A DNA stretch of 64,000 bases, taken from the NCBI RefSeq assembly GCF_002382885.1, contig NZ_NWVL01000003.1, forward strand, positions 1-64,000, written 5' to 3'. This DNA comes from Streptomyces sp. WZ.A104 (GTDB taxonomy: Bacteria; Actinomycetota; Actinomycetes; Streptomycetales; Streptomycetaceae). The notes under the pieces were generated by a model. It worked only from the letters and a program-made list of their open reading frames with translations, was not told the origin of the DNA and searched no databases. The stretch's first letter is position 1, and every line of letters starts with the position of its first letter. Made by a program: the position numbers and the translations under genes. Positions 44,146 through 53,600 of this stretch are shown one piece after another.

Positions 44146-45528
44146 GTGCCCCCACGTACCAGCCATGAGGCCGACCCGGCCGAAGCCCCCGCCGCTCCCC
44201 GACCGGCGCTGCGGATCGCCGTTCTCGCCGACTCCGACACCCGGTGGAAATGGGGCGCGCTCACCGCGCGCCGCCTGACCGCCGGGACGGACGGGAGCGG
44301 CGCGCGACCCGTCGAGGTCAGCGGGCTCCTGCTGCGCGGCCGGGCCACCCCGACGCCCCGTCAGCTCGCGGAGGTCGGCGAGGTCGGGATCGACGCGGAG
44401 CGGGTCCGTGAGGTCACCGCGGTGGAGTTCCTGCACGCTGTGCGCGACGAGGGGTTCGACCTCGTCGTCCTCGCCCTCGTCGGCGGCGGCGTCCAGGCGA
44501 TGCTGCACGGACTGGCGGCGCTGGACCTCGCGCGCCGCCCCGTCATCGTCACCGGATATGTGGGCGTCGTCTACGAGAAGCTCACCGACGGCCTCCTGCT
44601 CCGCCACGGCGCCGACGTCGTTCTCGCCAACTCCCGCCACGACGCGGAGCGTTTCCGCGCGGTGTACGAAGGAGTCGGCGCCGACGCCTCGGCCGTCACG
44701 GAGGCGGCGCTCCCCTTCCTCGGCGGAGCCCCGTACCGCCCCGAAGAGGGCCGCGACACCGTGGTGTTCGCCGCCCAGCCCTCCGTACCGGCCTCCCGCG
44801 CCGACCGTACGTATCTGCTCCGCCGGCTCGTCGAGCACGCCCGGCTGCACCCCCGCCGCGAGGTGCTGCTCAAGCTCCGCTCCAAGCCCGGCGAGCACAC
44901 CACGCACATCGAGGAGCTGCCCTACCAGCGCCTCGCGCAGCGGCTGCCCGGCGGTCTGCCGCCCAACTTCCGCCTGGTGTACGGGCACATGGGCGAGGTC
45001 CTGGACCGCACCGACCTCCTGGTCACCGTGTCCTCCACCGCCGCCCTGGAGTCCCTGCACCGCCGCATCCCGACCGCGATCCTCACCGACCTCGGCGTAC
45101 GCGAACCCCTCGGCAACCACCACTTCGTCGGCTCCGGGCTCCTCACCTCCTGGGACCGGCTCGACGGCGGGTTCCGCCCGCGCCCCGACGGCCAGTGGCT
45201 GGCCGGCCAGGGCGTCGCGGCCGACGGCTCGTACGGCACGGCCTACGACAGCGCCCGCGCCAAGGTCGCCGCCCTGCTGGGCGAGGGGCAACTCCCGCCC
45301 CTGGCCCCCTACTACACCCCCGCGACCGCCCCCGGCTACCTCCCCGGCATCCTCGCCCGCCACCACCTGGCTCCCGACGGCACGCCCCTGCCCGGCGCGG
45401 CCGCACCGCGGGAGAGCGGCCGGGTGCGGGGCGCGGTGCGCGAGACCGTACGCAACGCGGCGCGGGGGGCGTACCGGCACGGCGTGCAGCGCGTCGCGCC
45501 GGTGATCCGGCGGATGGGGGACCTGTGA
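44146..45528 (+). CDS. DUF6716-type putative glycosyltransferase
   Basis: 460 aa GT-B-like protein beginning with GTG at 44146. N-terminal half: LRIAVLADSDTRWKWGALTA; VLALVGGGVQAMLHGL; VTGYVGVVYEKLTDGLLLRH. C-terminal half: VLLKLRSKPGEHTTH, LVTVSSTAALESLHRRIP, a pattern like the HP/S motif pair of sialyltransferases. From memory, Streptomyces copies are annotated DUF6716 putative glycosyltransferase. Its TGA overlaps a GTG that can start the next frame, and all downstream genes run the same way, so it heads the nonulosonate operon. Confidence 0.8.
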   Translation: MPPRTSHEADPAEAPAAPRPALRIAVLADSDTRWKWGALTARRLTAGTDGSGARPVEVSGLLLRGRATPTPRQLAEVGEVGIDAERVREVTAVEFLHAVRDEGFDLVVLALVGGGVQAMLHGLAALDLARRPVIVTGYVGVVYEKLTDGLLLRHGADVVLANSRHDAERFRAVYEGVGADASAVTEAALPFLGGAPYRPEEGRDTVVFAAQPSVPASRADRTYLLRRLVEHARLHPRREVLLKLRSKPGEHTTHIEELPYQRLAQRLPGGLPPNFRLVYGHMGEVLDRTDLLVTVSSTAALESLHRRIPTAILTDLGVREPLGNHHFVGSGLLTSWDRLDGGFRPRPDGQWLAGQGVAADGSYGTAYDSARAKVAALLGEGQLPPLAPYYTPATAPGYLPGILARHHLAPDGTPLPGAAAPRESGRVRGAVRETVRNAARGAYRHGVQRVAPVIRRMGDL

Positions 45529-45608
45529 CCGCGTCGGCCGGTGGCCCCGCTTCCGCACCCGTGAACCGACCCGCCGGGCGAACCGTGTCCACCTCATCAG
45601 GAGCCGCC

Positions 45609-46850
45609 ATGCCCCCGACCGTCCTCGCCGTGATCCCCGCCCGAGGCGGATCCAAGGGCGTCCCCGCCAAGAACCTCGCCGAGGTCGGCGGCGTCCCCCT
45701 GGTCGCCCGCGCCGTACGCGCCGCGCTCGGCGCGCCCGAGGTCACCGACGTCGTCGTCACCACCGACGACGGGGCCATCGCCGAGGCCGCCCGAAGCGCC
45801 GCCGCCCACCTCGGCGCGGCCCACCGGCTGCACTGCGTCGAGCGCCCCGCGGCGATCGCGGGCGACACCGCCACCAGCGAGGCGGCCGTGCTGCACGCGC
45901 TGGACGTGTACGAGGCCGAGCGGGCCCGCACCGTCGACGTGGTCCTGCTCGTCCAGTGCACCAGCCCCTTCGTCTCCGGCGAGGACATCGACGGGGTGGC
46001 CAGGGCCGTCGTCCACGAGGGGGCGGACACAGCGGTCACCGTCGCCACGTTCCACGGGTTCGTCTGGCGCGACGGGCACGCGGTCGAGGAGGGCACCTAC
46101 GGCGTCAACCACGACAAGTCCGTACGCCCCCGCCGCCAGGACCGCCCCCAGGACTACCTGGAGACCGGCGCGGCCTACGCCATGGACGCGGCGGGCTTCC
46201 GCACCCACCGCCACCGCTTCTTCGGCCACACCGCCCTGGTCCCCACCGACCCGGCCCGGGTGCTGGAGATCGACGACCCGCACGACCTGGCCCGCGCCCG
46301 CGCGCTCGCCCCGCTCCTGGACCCCGCGCCGCTGCCCACCCGGGCGGACGTGGACGCGGTCGTCCTGGACTTCGACGGCACCCAGACCGACGACCGGGTC
46401 ATGGTCGACTCCGAGGGCCGCGAGACCGTCGCCGTCCACCGGGGCGACGGACTGGGAATCGCCGCCCTGCGCAAGGCGGGGGTCCCCCTCCTGATCCTCT
46501 CCACCGAACAGAACCCGGTCGTCGCCGCCCGCGCCCGCAAGCTCCAGGTCCCCGTCCTGCACGGCATCGACCGCAAGGACGAGGCGCTGAAGCGGTGGTG
46601 CGACGAGCACGCCATCGCCCCCGACCGGGTCCTCTACGTCGGCAACGACGTCAACGACCTGGGCTGCTTCTCGCTCGCCGGCTGGCCCGTCGCCGTCGCG
46701 AGCGCCCACGACTCGGTACGCGCCGCCGCGCGTGCCGTCACGACCACCCCCGGCGGCTACGGCGCCATCCGCGAGATCGCGGCCTGGCTCCTGGGTCCCA
46801 CCCTCACCACGACTACACACCCCGACACCCCTGCCGTCCCCACCAAGTAA
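45609..46850 (+). CDS. neuA: CMP-nonulosonate synthetase fused to a HAD phosphatase
   Basis: 413 aa from the ATG at 45609 (AGGAGCCGCC upstream); a GTG at 45525 overlapping the previous stop is an alternative. Residues 1-235 are an acylneuraminate cytidylyltransferase: LAVIPARGGSKGVPAKN, VTTDDGAIAE, LVQCTSPFVSGEDID. Residues about 248-400 are a HAD phosphatase of the Kdo8P/Kdn9P type with nucleophile D254 and acid D256 (LDFDGTQTDD), LILSTEQ, the lysine in DRKDEAL and YVGNDVNDLGC. One chain could dephosphorylate Kdn-9-P and activate Kdn with CTP. Vertebrate CMAS shows a similar order. Confidence 0.9.
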   Translation: MPPTVLAVIPARGGSKGVPAKNLAEVGGVPLVARAVRAALGAPEVTDVVVTTDDGAIAEAARSAAAHLGAAHRLHCVERPAAIAGDTATSEAAVLHALDVYEAERARTVDVVLLVQCTSPFVSGEDIDGVARAVVHEGADTAVTVATFHGFVWRDGHAVEEGTYGVNHDKSVRPRRQDRPQDYLETGAAYAMDAAGFRTHRHRFFGHTALVPTDPARVLEIDDPHDLARARALAPLLDPAPLPTRADVDAVVLDFDGTQTDDRVMVDSEGRETVAVHRGDGLGIAALRKAGVPLLILSTEQNPVVAARARKLQVPVLHGIDRKDEALKRWCDEHAIAPDRVLYVGNDVNDLGCFSLAGWPVAVASAHDSVRAAARAVTTTPGGYGAIREIAAWLLGPTLTTTTHPDTPAVPTK

Positions 46851-46862
46851 GGAAGCACCACC

Positions 46863-47795
46863 ATGAGCACCTCCCGCCTGCGCACGTTCGGCACCCGCAC
46901 CGCCGGCCCCGGCAACCCCGTCTACATCACGGGCGAGATCGGCATCAACCACAACGGCGACCTCGACAACGCCATCGCGCTGATCGACGCGGCCGCCGAG
47001 GCGGGCTGCGACGCCGTCAAGTTCCAGAAGCGCACCCCGGAGATCTGCACCCCGCGCGACCAGTGGGACATCGAGCGCGACACCCCCTGGGGCCGGATGA
47101 CGTACATCGACTACCGCCACCGCGTGGAGTTCGGCGAGGACGAGTACCGCGCCATCTCCGAGCACTGCGCGAAGCGCGGCATCGACTGGTTCGCCTCCCC
47201 GTGGGACACCGAGGCCGTCGCGTTCCTGGAGAAGTTCGACGTCCCCGCCCACAAGGTGGCCTCCGCCTCCCTCACCGACGACGAGCTGCTGCGCGCCCTG
47301 CGCGCCACCGGCCGTACGGTGATCCTCTCCACCGGCATGTCGACGCCGAAGCAGATCCGCCACGCGGTCGAGGTCCTGGGCAGCGACAACATCCTGCTCT
47401 GCCACGCCACTTCGACGTACCCGGCGAAGGCCGAGGAGCTGAACCTCCGCGTCATCAACACCCTCCAGCAGGAGTACCCCAACGTCCCGATCGGCTACAG
47501 CGGCCACGAGACGGGCCTCCAGACCACGCTGGCCGCCGTCGCGCTCGGCGCCACGTTCGTCGAGCGCCACATCACCCTGGACCGCGCCATGTGGGGCTCC
47601 GACCAGGCCGCCTCCGTCGAGCCGCAGGGCCTGACCCGCCTGGTCCGCGACATCCGCACCATCGAGGCCTCCCTCGGTGACGGCGTCAAGAAGGTGTACG
47701 AGTCCGAGCTCGGCCCGATGAAGAAGCTCCGCCGCGTCGCGGGCGTCGTCGCCGAGGCCGAGAACGCGTCGGCCCCCGAGCCGGTCGCGGTCTGA
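46863..47795 (+). CDS. neuB: NeuB-type nonulosonate (probably Kdn) synthase lacking the SAF domain
   Basis: 310 aa TIM-barrel PEP-condensing synthase: GEIGINHNGDLDNAIALID, DAVKFQKRTPEICTPRDQWD, CHATSTYPAK, and the metal-ligand histidines H215 (GYSGHETG) and H236 (VERHITLD), at the same numbers as I recall for N. meningitidis NeuB. The usual C-terminal SAF/antifreeze-like domain (about 60 residues) that contacts the N-acetyl side of ManNAc is missing; the chain ends shortly after GPMKKLRR. With no NeuC gene nearby, mannose or Man-6-P is the likelier acceptor, giving Kdn or Kdn-9-P. AAGGAAG precedes the ATG. Confidence 0.92.
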   Translation: MSTSRLRTFGTRTAGPGNPVYITGEIGINHNGDLDNAIALIDAAAEAGCDAVKFQKRTPEICTPRDQWDIERDTPWGRMTYIDYRHRVEFGEDEYRAISEHCAKRGIDWFASPWDTEAVAFLEKFDVPAHKVASASLTDDELLRALRATGRTVILSTGMSTPKQIRHAVEVLGSDNILLCHATSTYPAKAEELNLRVINTLQQEYPNVPIGYSGHETGLQTTLAAVALGATFVERHITLDRAMWGSDQAASVEPQGLTRLVRDIRTIEASLGDGVKKVYESELGPMKKLRRVAGVVAEAENASAPEPVAV

Positions 47796-47805
47796 GCGCC
47801 GACCG

Positions 47806-48837
47806 GTGAACCTCGCCTTCGTCGAGAGCCCGGTCCAGCTCCTGAACGTCCTGGAGTGGGTTCACACCCAGGGGGGAGACGACCCGACCGCCACCACGGT
47901 CGTCGTCCTCCCCCCGGTCGACCCGATGTCGCGCGGTCAGCTGCGCCGGATGGCGGAGCTGGCCCGCGACGAGGGCATCACGGTCCGCTGGCAGGAGGCG
48001 CGCGGCGAGTCCGGCGCCCCTCTGAAGGCCCTGCGCGCCCTGACCGGCCTGGTCAGACGCGCGGACCACATCGTCATCGGCGACCCGTTCTCCCGCTACG
48101 TCCAGCTCCTGCTGACCCTGGTGCGGGCCGACCGCCTCACGGTGGTCGACGACGGCACGGCGACCATGGAGTTCGTCGCCCAACTGGCCCGCGGCGAGCG
48201 CCTGACCCGCTGGCACCGCCGCGGCCGCACGGGCCCCCGCGAACTGCTCCTGGCCCCGGTCACCGCCACCGCCCGCCGCCGCTTCACCCCGTCGGTGAAC
48301 CACACGGTCGAGGTGTTCACCGCGATGCCGGTCGAGGCTCCGCCCGGCATCGCGGTCACCGCCAACACCTTCGCCTGGACCCGCGCCCGCTTCGGCCCGC
48401 CCAGCATCGGTAAGGGCGCGGACCTGGTCGGCACCTCCCTGGTCGAAACGGGCGTCGTCGACCCCGTCCCGTACCAGGAAGCGGTCACGGCCCTGGCTCG
48501 CACCCACGGCGCGACCCGCTACTTCGCCCACCGCCGCGAGTCCGCCGAAAAGCTCCACGCCCTGGAGGCGGCCACCGGCCTGGAGATAGTCCGCCCGGAC
48601 CTCCCCCTGGAACTCATCGCCCGCCGAGGCCCCATCGGCCGCACGATCGTCAGCTTCCCCTCCACGGTCGTCCACACCCTCCCCCTGGCCCTGACCGGCA
48701 CCGGCGTCCGGGTAGCGGTCTGCGACATCGCCCCGGAATGGCTCCGCGCCACGGCCTCACCCCGCGCCCAGGGGTTCCTGAGCGGGGTCACGGAGACGGC
48801 TCGGGGGGTGCAGCGGCTGCCGTCGGTGGTGATGTGA
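47806..48837 (+). CDS. GT52/polysialyltransferase-like glycosyltransferase
   Basis: 343 aa starting with GTG at 47806, ten bases after the synthase stop. It is GT-B-like: MNLAFVESPVQLLNVLEWVH, RLTVVDDGTATMEF, TRYFAHRRESAEKL and a serine motif SFPSTVVHTLPL, which together resemble GT52 and related bacterial sialyltransferases. It is the fourth candidate glycosyltransferase that could use the CMP-nonulosonate. The final third (GPIGRTIVSF onward, ending in EWLRATASPRAQGFL) has a decayed second copy at 62.3 kb. Last gene of the operon. Confidence 0.75.
   Translation: MNLAFVESPVQLLNVLEWVHTQGGDDPTATTVVVLPPVDPMSRGQLRRMAELARDEGITVRWQEARGESGAPLKALRALTGLVRRADHIVIGDPFSRYVQLLLTLVRADRLTVVDDGTATMEFVAQLARGERLTRWHRRGRTGPRELLLAPVTATARRRFTPSVNHTVEVFTAMPVEAPPGIAVTANTFAWTRARFGPPSIGKGADLVGTSLVETGVVDPVPYQEAVTALARTHGATRYFAHRRESAEKLHALEAATGLEIVRPDLPLELIARRGPIGRTIVSFPSTVVHTLPLALTGTGVRVAVCDIAPEWLRATASPRAQGFLSGVTETARGVQRLPSVVM
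48628..48803 (+). repeat. Left copy of the island-flanking direct repeat
   Basis: 3' part of the GT52-like gene. Bases 48628-48658 equal 62340-62370 (31 identical) and 48720-48749 equal 62391-62420 (30 identical). The 41-base difference in spacing means the right copy has an internal deletion. Confidence 0.9.
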
Positions 48838-48894
48838 GGGGGTGGGGCCCCCGCAGCGGCGAGGGCCCTGGGGGCAGGCGAACGCGCCGCGCAC

Positions 48895-50409
48895 CTAATG
48901 GCGAGGCTCCAGCATCCTCTCCACCAGGTTCCGGGTGGCTCGCTGGACCAGCGGGTTGAGGTGCGCGGGCTCGTTCAGCGCGAGCGGCCAGTAGAAGGTC
49001 CCCGCGACGAAGACGAGCGTTCCCTCGCTGTTCTCGCACAGGCTGGCGTTGTGCTCACGGCGGCCGCGGCCCCAGCTGTCGGTGTACGGAGAAGCGGCCA
49101 GGAGTGTCTGCTTGCTGTCCGAGGGGCGGGGCATTGAGGGGTCGAAACCGTCGGCCTCCACCCCCACCAGATCGGGAATGCTGTCGTCGTCCCGCAGCCC
49201 TGTTCCCTTCCAGAACCAGTGGCCGCTCTCCCGGACCACGAGCGGTACGGGCTCCGCGAGGATGCCGTTGTACTGCACGCCCAGCAGCCTTTGCTCGGCC
49301 TTGCGCCCCTTCTTGGCCAGCTTGCGCCAGCGGATGGTGGGGCCTGCCGCACCCGGTTCGGGGTCCGGGGCCTCCTTGTAGCACGTCACCACGCGGCCTT
49401 CGCGGCCATCGGCCGAGGGCTCGACGCGGATGTGGAAGTAGATGTTGTTCGATGCGAGGAAAGCGAGATGGGTCCCGGCCGCCACCGCGTCCTCGGCGCA
49501 GTCGCGCATTTCCTTGGACCAGTACTCGTCGTGTCCGGAGAAGACGACCGCGGTGTACGCAGCCGGGTCGATTCGCCCCTCGTGCAGGTCCACGCTGCTC
49601 GCGTAGGTGATGTCGTACCCGGCCTCTTCCGCCCACCGAGCCGTGGCGGTGTCCATCTCGAACCACCGCGGTGTTCCGGCGTTCACGTACGGCCTGTCGA
49701 AGGAGACTCGGAAGGCGCGCACCTCGTTCCCGCCGATCTCGCCCCCGGGGGTGTAGCCCTTGTACAGGTTCTTGCCGGTGCGCCCGTCGAAGGGCCAGAT
49801 GTTGTACGCCTGATAGGTGGTGAAGGGCAGCACCATCAGCAGGTCGGACCGGCGCTCGGTGTCGCGTACGACGAACGGTGTGTAGCTGCGGAAGCCGTCG
49901 GTCGAGGTGAATATGGCGAGGTATATCCCCGACACCCAGGCTTCCGGAACGTTCAGGGTCCAGGCGACCGGCCAGTCGCAGGCGATGAGCCCGGTGTCCG
50001 GATCGGGTACCGGCCGCTTCCGGGGCTCCACCCGGACCGGGTCGCTGGTCAGCAGGTGCCGGGCGCCGTCACCGCCGTAGTGCCCCACCCGGTAGATCGC
50101 CACGGTGCATTCCTGGGCGCGGTGGGCCGATATGTGAAAGCCGATCGATTCGCCGCGGCTCACCGATGTGGCCGAGGCGTACCCCTGTATCTGTATCTCC
50201 CTGTCGTTGGCGGCCCGCGTGCCGCCCTGCCCGATGCGCCACTCCTGAGATCCGGCGGAGCGGTTCTCCCGGGCGACGGGGTTCTTCCCCGTACTCGCGG
50301 CAGGGCGTTCGGGCAGGGATTCGGCCTCGCCACGCAGCTGGTAACCGGCCACCGCCAGGGCTCCGACCCCGAGCGTCCCGAGGGCAGCACGGCGGGACAC
50401 TTTCGACAC
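48895..50409 (-). CDS. Tat-exported N,N-dimethylformamidase beta-subunit-like protein
   Basis: 504 aa. N-terminus SKVSRRAALGTLGVGALAVAG is a twin-arginine signal. The body matches the large subunit domain of N,N-dimethylformamidase: EIQIQGYASATSVSRGESIG, YRVGHYGGDGARHL, FTTYQAYNIWPFDGRTGKNLY, VVFSGHDEYWSKEMRD, FLASNNIYFHIR. Streptomyces members are of unknown substrate. GTG at 50409 has GGAG eight bases upstream. It is convergent with the GT52-like gene and begins the accessory island. Confidence 0.85.
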   Translation of the reverse strand: MSKVSRRAALGTLGVGALAVAGYQLRGEAESLPERPAASTGKNPVARENRSAGSQEWRIGQGGTRAANDREIQIQGYASATSVSRGESIGFHISAHRAQECTVAIYRVGHYGGDGARHLLTSDPVRVEPRKRPVPDPDTGLIACDWPVAWTLNVPEAWVSGIYLAIFTSTDGFRSYTPFVVRDTERRSDLLMVLPFTTYQAYNIWPFDGRTGKNLYKGYTPGGEIGGNEVRAFRVSFDRPYVNAGTPRWFEMDTATARWAEEAGYDITYASSVDLHEGRIDPAAYTAVVFSGHDEYWSKEMRDCAEDAVAAGTHLAFLASNNIYFHIRVEPSADGREGRVVTCYKEAPDPEPGAAGPTIRWRKLAKKGRKAEQRLLGVQYNGILAEPVPLVVRESGHWFWKGTGLRDDDSIPDLVGVEADGFDPSMPRPSDSKQTLLAASPYTDSWGRGRREHNASLCENSEGTLVFVAGTFYWPLALNEPAHLNPLVQRATRNLVERMLEPRH

Positions 50410-50620
50410 AGAACACACTCCGAGGCCCGGACGCCGGGCCTCACGCCGCACGCGTCGATACGTTTGCGACGGGCGGAGTGCACAGGGGATTCGTGCGGCG
50501 CCTGTCGACGATCGTTCATCGTACGAGTGTGATCGGCAGGGGATACAGGTGTGATGGCTGTGTGACCGGACACATCACTGAGACCAGATCGTCTCTGCCT
50601 TCGACTCCAACAACCGGGGG

Positions 50621-50652
50621 CGTGGTCCGCACCACCGACGGTGCGGACCACG
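50621..50652. terminator. Terminator of the FG-GAP gene
   Basis: A perfect 13-bp stem (CGTGGTCCGCACC with its complement) and a six-base loop, ten bases beyond the FG-GAP stop at 50662. Confidence 0.85.
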
Positions 50653-50661
50653 TACAGGTAC

Positions 50662-53600
50662 TCAGCTGCCGTAGCGCTCCAGCACGTGAGCGCGGGCGAA
50701 GCTGAATCCGGTGGTCACCCCCCAGCTGCTCACCGGCTTGGCGAAGGTGCGGTTGGGCAGGGCCAACCACGTCCATGCCTTGATGCTGCCGTTGTCGTAG
50801 CCGTACAACGCGCCGAAGTCGTCCAAGCCGTCGCCGTTGTAGTCACCGATGGAGATCGACATGTGGTCGCGCCACATGTTCCCCGCAGGAGTGGTCCAGG
50901 CTTGCGCGGTCGAACTGAACGTTCCTGCTGGGCTGCTGGGGAACACGTAGATGCTGTCGTGGCCGTCGGCGTAGTCGTACCAGCCGGCGATGTCGTCCCG
51001 CCCGTCTCCGTCGAAGTCGCCCGCGTGGACTGTCGTGCGGTCCCAGCTGCCCCAGGACGTACTTGTCCAGGAACCCACCGGATAGTTGAACCCGCCGGTC
51101 GGAGCGGTGAGGAAGGTGAAGATCTTGTTGCTTCCGTCGGAGTACCCGTGGAAGACGGCCAGGTCGTCCCGCCCGTCTCCGTTGAAGTCGCCAGTCACCT
51201 GCTTGTCGCGCGCTGTTGTCCAATTACCCGCGGGGCCTGTCCACGAGGTGAACGGAGAGTTGAAGCCACCCCGGACATTCGCTGTAAACGTCCACAGAGC
51301 ATCGCGTCCGTCGGCGTAGTCGTACCAGACAGCCACGTCGTCCCGGCCGTCACCGTTGAAGTCCCCGCTGTTGAGCCTCATACGCTTGAAGCTCCAGTTA
51401 CCGGGCGGCACCTTCCACGATTCGAAGGGCGCGGCGAACCTGCCCTGCGAGTTGCCGAGCCAGGTCCACAGGGACACACGTCCGTCCTGGTATCCGTAGA
51501 CAGCTGCCACATCGCCGATGCCGTCGCCGTTGTAATCACCGGTGGTGTGCTTCATGAGGCCGGCGTTCCAGGAGTCCGGGGGCACGTTCCATCCCGCGAA
51601 GGGGTTCTTGAACTTACCGTCGGAGTCCGCCAGGAAGCTGTGGATGGAGTCCGACTTGTCGGCATGGTCGTACCAGTCCGCCAGGTCGCTGCGTCCGTCA
51701 CCGTTGTAGTCGTGGCGTATCGCGGTGCCGCTGCTCCACTGCGACTGCCCCTTGGCGTTGTGGATGACCAGGTTTCCGCGATCCTGCAGTACGGCGTAAC
51801 CCTCCGCACCGCTCGTCTTCGAGTCCCAGAGCACGGTGGTCCCGTCGGCCTTGTAGACCACGAGGTTGCCCTGGGCCTGCATGACCGCCTTTGCCCCGAT
51901 GTTCCCCGCAGTCTTCGTCGACCACAGGCGTTTGCCGGCGTTGGAGGTGATCTCCAGGTCGCCGTCCTCCTTCATCGTCAGCTTCGCCGACTTGGAGGTG
52001 TAGGACTGACCTCCGGCGAGGGTCGTCCCGGCCGGGATGCGGGTTCCGCCGACGGCCCCGTCGATGGCGAAGGAAGTGCCGAAGAAGATGGGGCCGGTAG
52101 TTCTGCCGGGCCAGCCCACCATGGTGTTGTCGGCTTTGCGCGCCCAGAGGTCGGCCACGCCGTCGCCGGTGAAGTCCCCGACAGATCCGATGGCCGGATA
52201 GGTTTTGGCGGGAACACCCTGGCCGATTTTCACCCGGTCTTTACTGCTGCCCCAGGTGGTCGGGTCGACGTAGCCGTTAGGCCCCTTCTTTCCGTGGGCG
52301 CGCAAGATGTCGCCGGTGACGTTGTCGCGCAGCCACAGATCGGCGATACCGTCACCATTGACATCACCCGGCACCATGACCGTGAACTTGTCCCAGTCGT
52401 TTCCTCCTACGAGAACGGGCTCAGCGATGTCCAGCGAGTAGGAGGCACGGTTGCCGTAGTAGGCCCAGAGGTACTTGCCCTGCTTTATCAAGAGGTCCGG
52501 CTGGCTGTCGCCGTTTATGTCGCCGGCTGCGACGACCTGTTCGGCGTTGTGCCAGTGATCGTCGCCGGTCCACTTGTCGTCGCCGACGCAGCCCATTTCT
52601 TCGTTCACGACCGGGCAGGCGACGGTCAGCTCCGTGTAGTCATCGCTGATGACGCCATCACCGTTGTTCGGATAGGTCCAGAGCCTCTTCCTCTTCTCCG
52701 TGGAGTCGTACTCCAGCCCAACGAGGTCGTTGTACCCGTCCTGGCCCCAGTCGCCTCGGGAGTCGACACTGGCTCCTGAGAAGGTCCTGCCACCGTTGGT
52801 CGCGGCAGCGAAGTCACCATTGCCCTGGCCGGCGTAGGTGAGCAGAGTGCCATTGGAGTCGACGCTCCAGATGTCGTTGTTGGCATCACCGTTGAGGTCG
52901 CCAGGCCCGTCGCGCTCCTGGGACCGTCCGGCGTAGTAGAGATAGGTGGCCGTGTCCGACCGGTTGCCGGCCTTGTCGACGCTGTAGGCGTAGACGAAAT
53001 GAGGACCGTATCCGGGGGGCCGCACGGAAACCGGAACCCCGGGTCGGGTGTCATTGACGTCCGGTGCGTGATCGGTCCACCAGACGTAGTGGTCGACGTC
53101 TGTCACTCCGTTGGGAGAGAAGGTGAACTTGCCTGTTTCGCGAGCCTTGCCCGTTACTGTGGGCCAGCCGTTGTCACCGGACGGGAACTTGTTGCCGTCG
53201 GACGTGATTACGGGAGGCTTGCTCGGCCGAGTCCGATCGACGGTGAACTTGCAGGTCGCCGACCAGGCAGAGTAAGCGTTGTCCTGGTCCTTGACTCGAG
53301 TCCTCCAGGTCCAACTTCCGGTTGGGAGGTCAGCGTCGGGGACGGCCCAGGTGCTGATCTTGCCCTTGTTCGCGGGCAATGACTGAGTGGCCGCCGGGCT
53401 CGTGGAACCGGACTTGAACAGCTGGAATTCTGCTGTGAGGTTACCGGCATCCTTGTCGTCGAATTTCGCGTAAAGGCTGACGCGCGTGTTACCGATCAGC
53501 CCGCCGCTGGAGCAGGAAGTTTTGGGATGCGTTCCCAGCCCGCTCGGGACTTTGGGCGGATTATTGTACTTCGTTTCCAAGACTGCGGTCTTGGGGTCGA

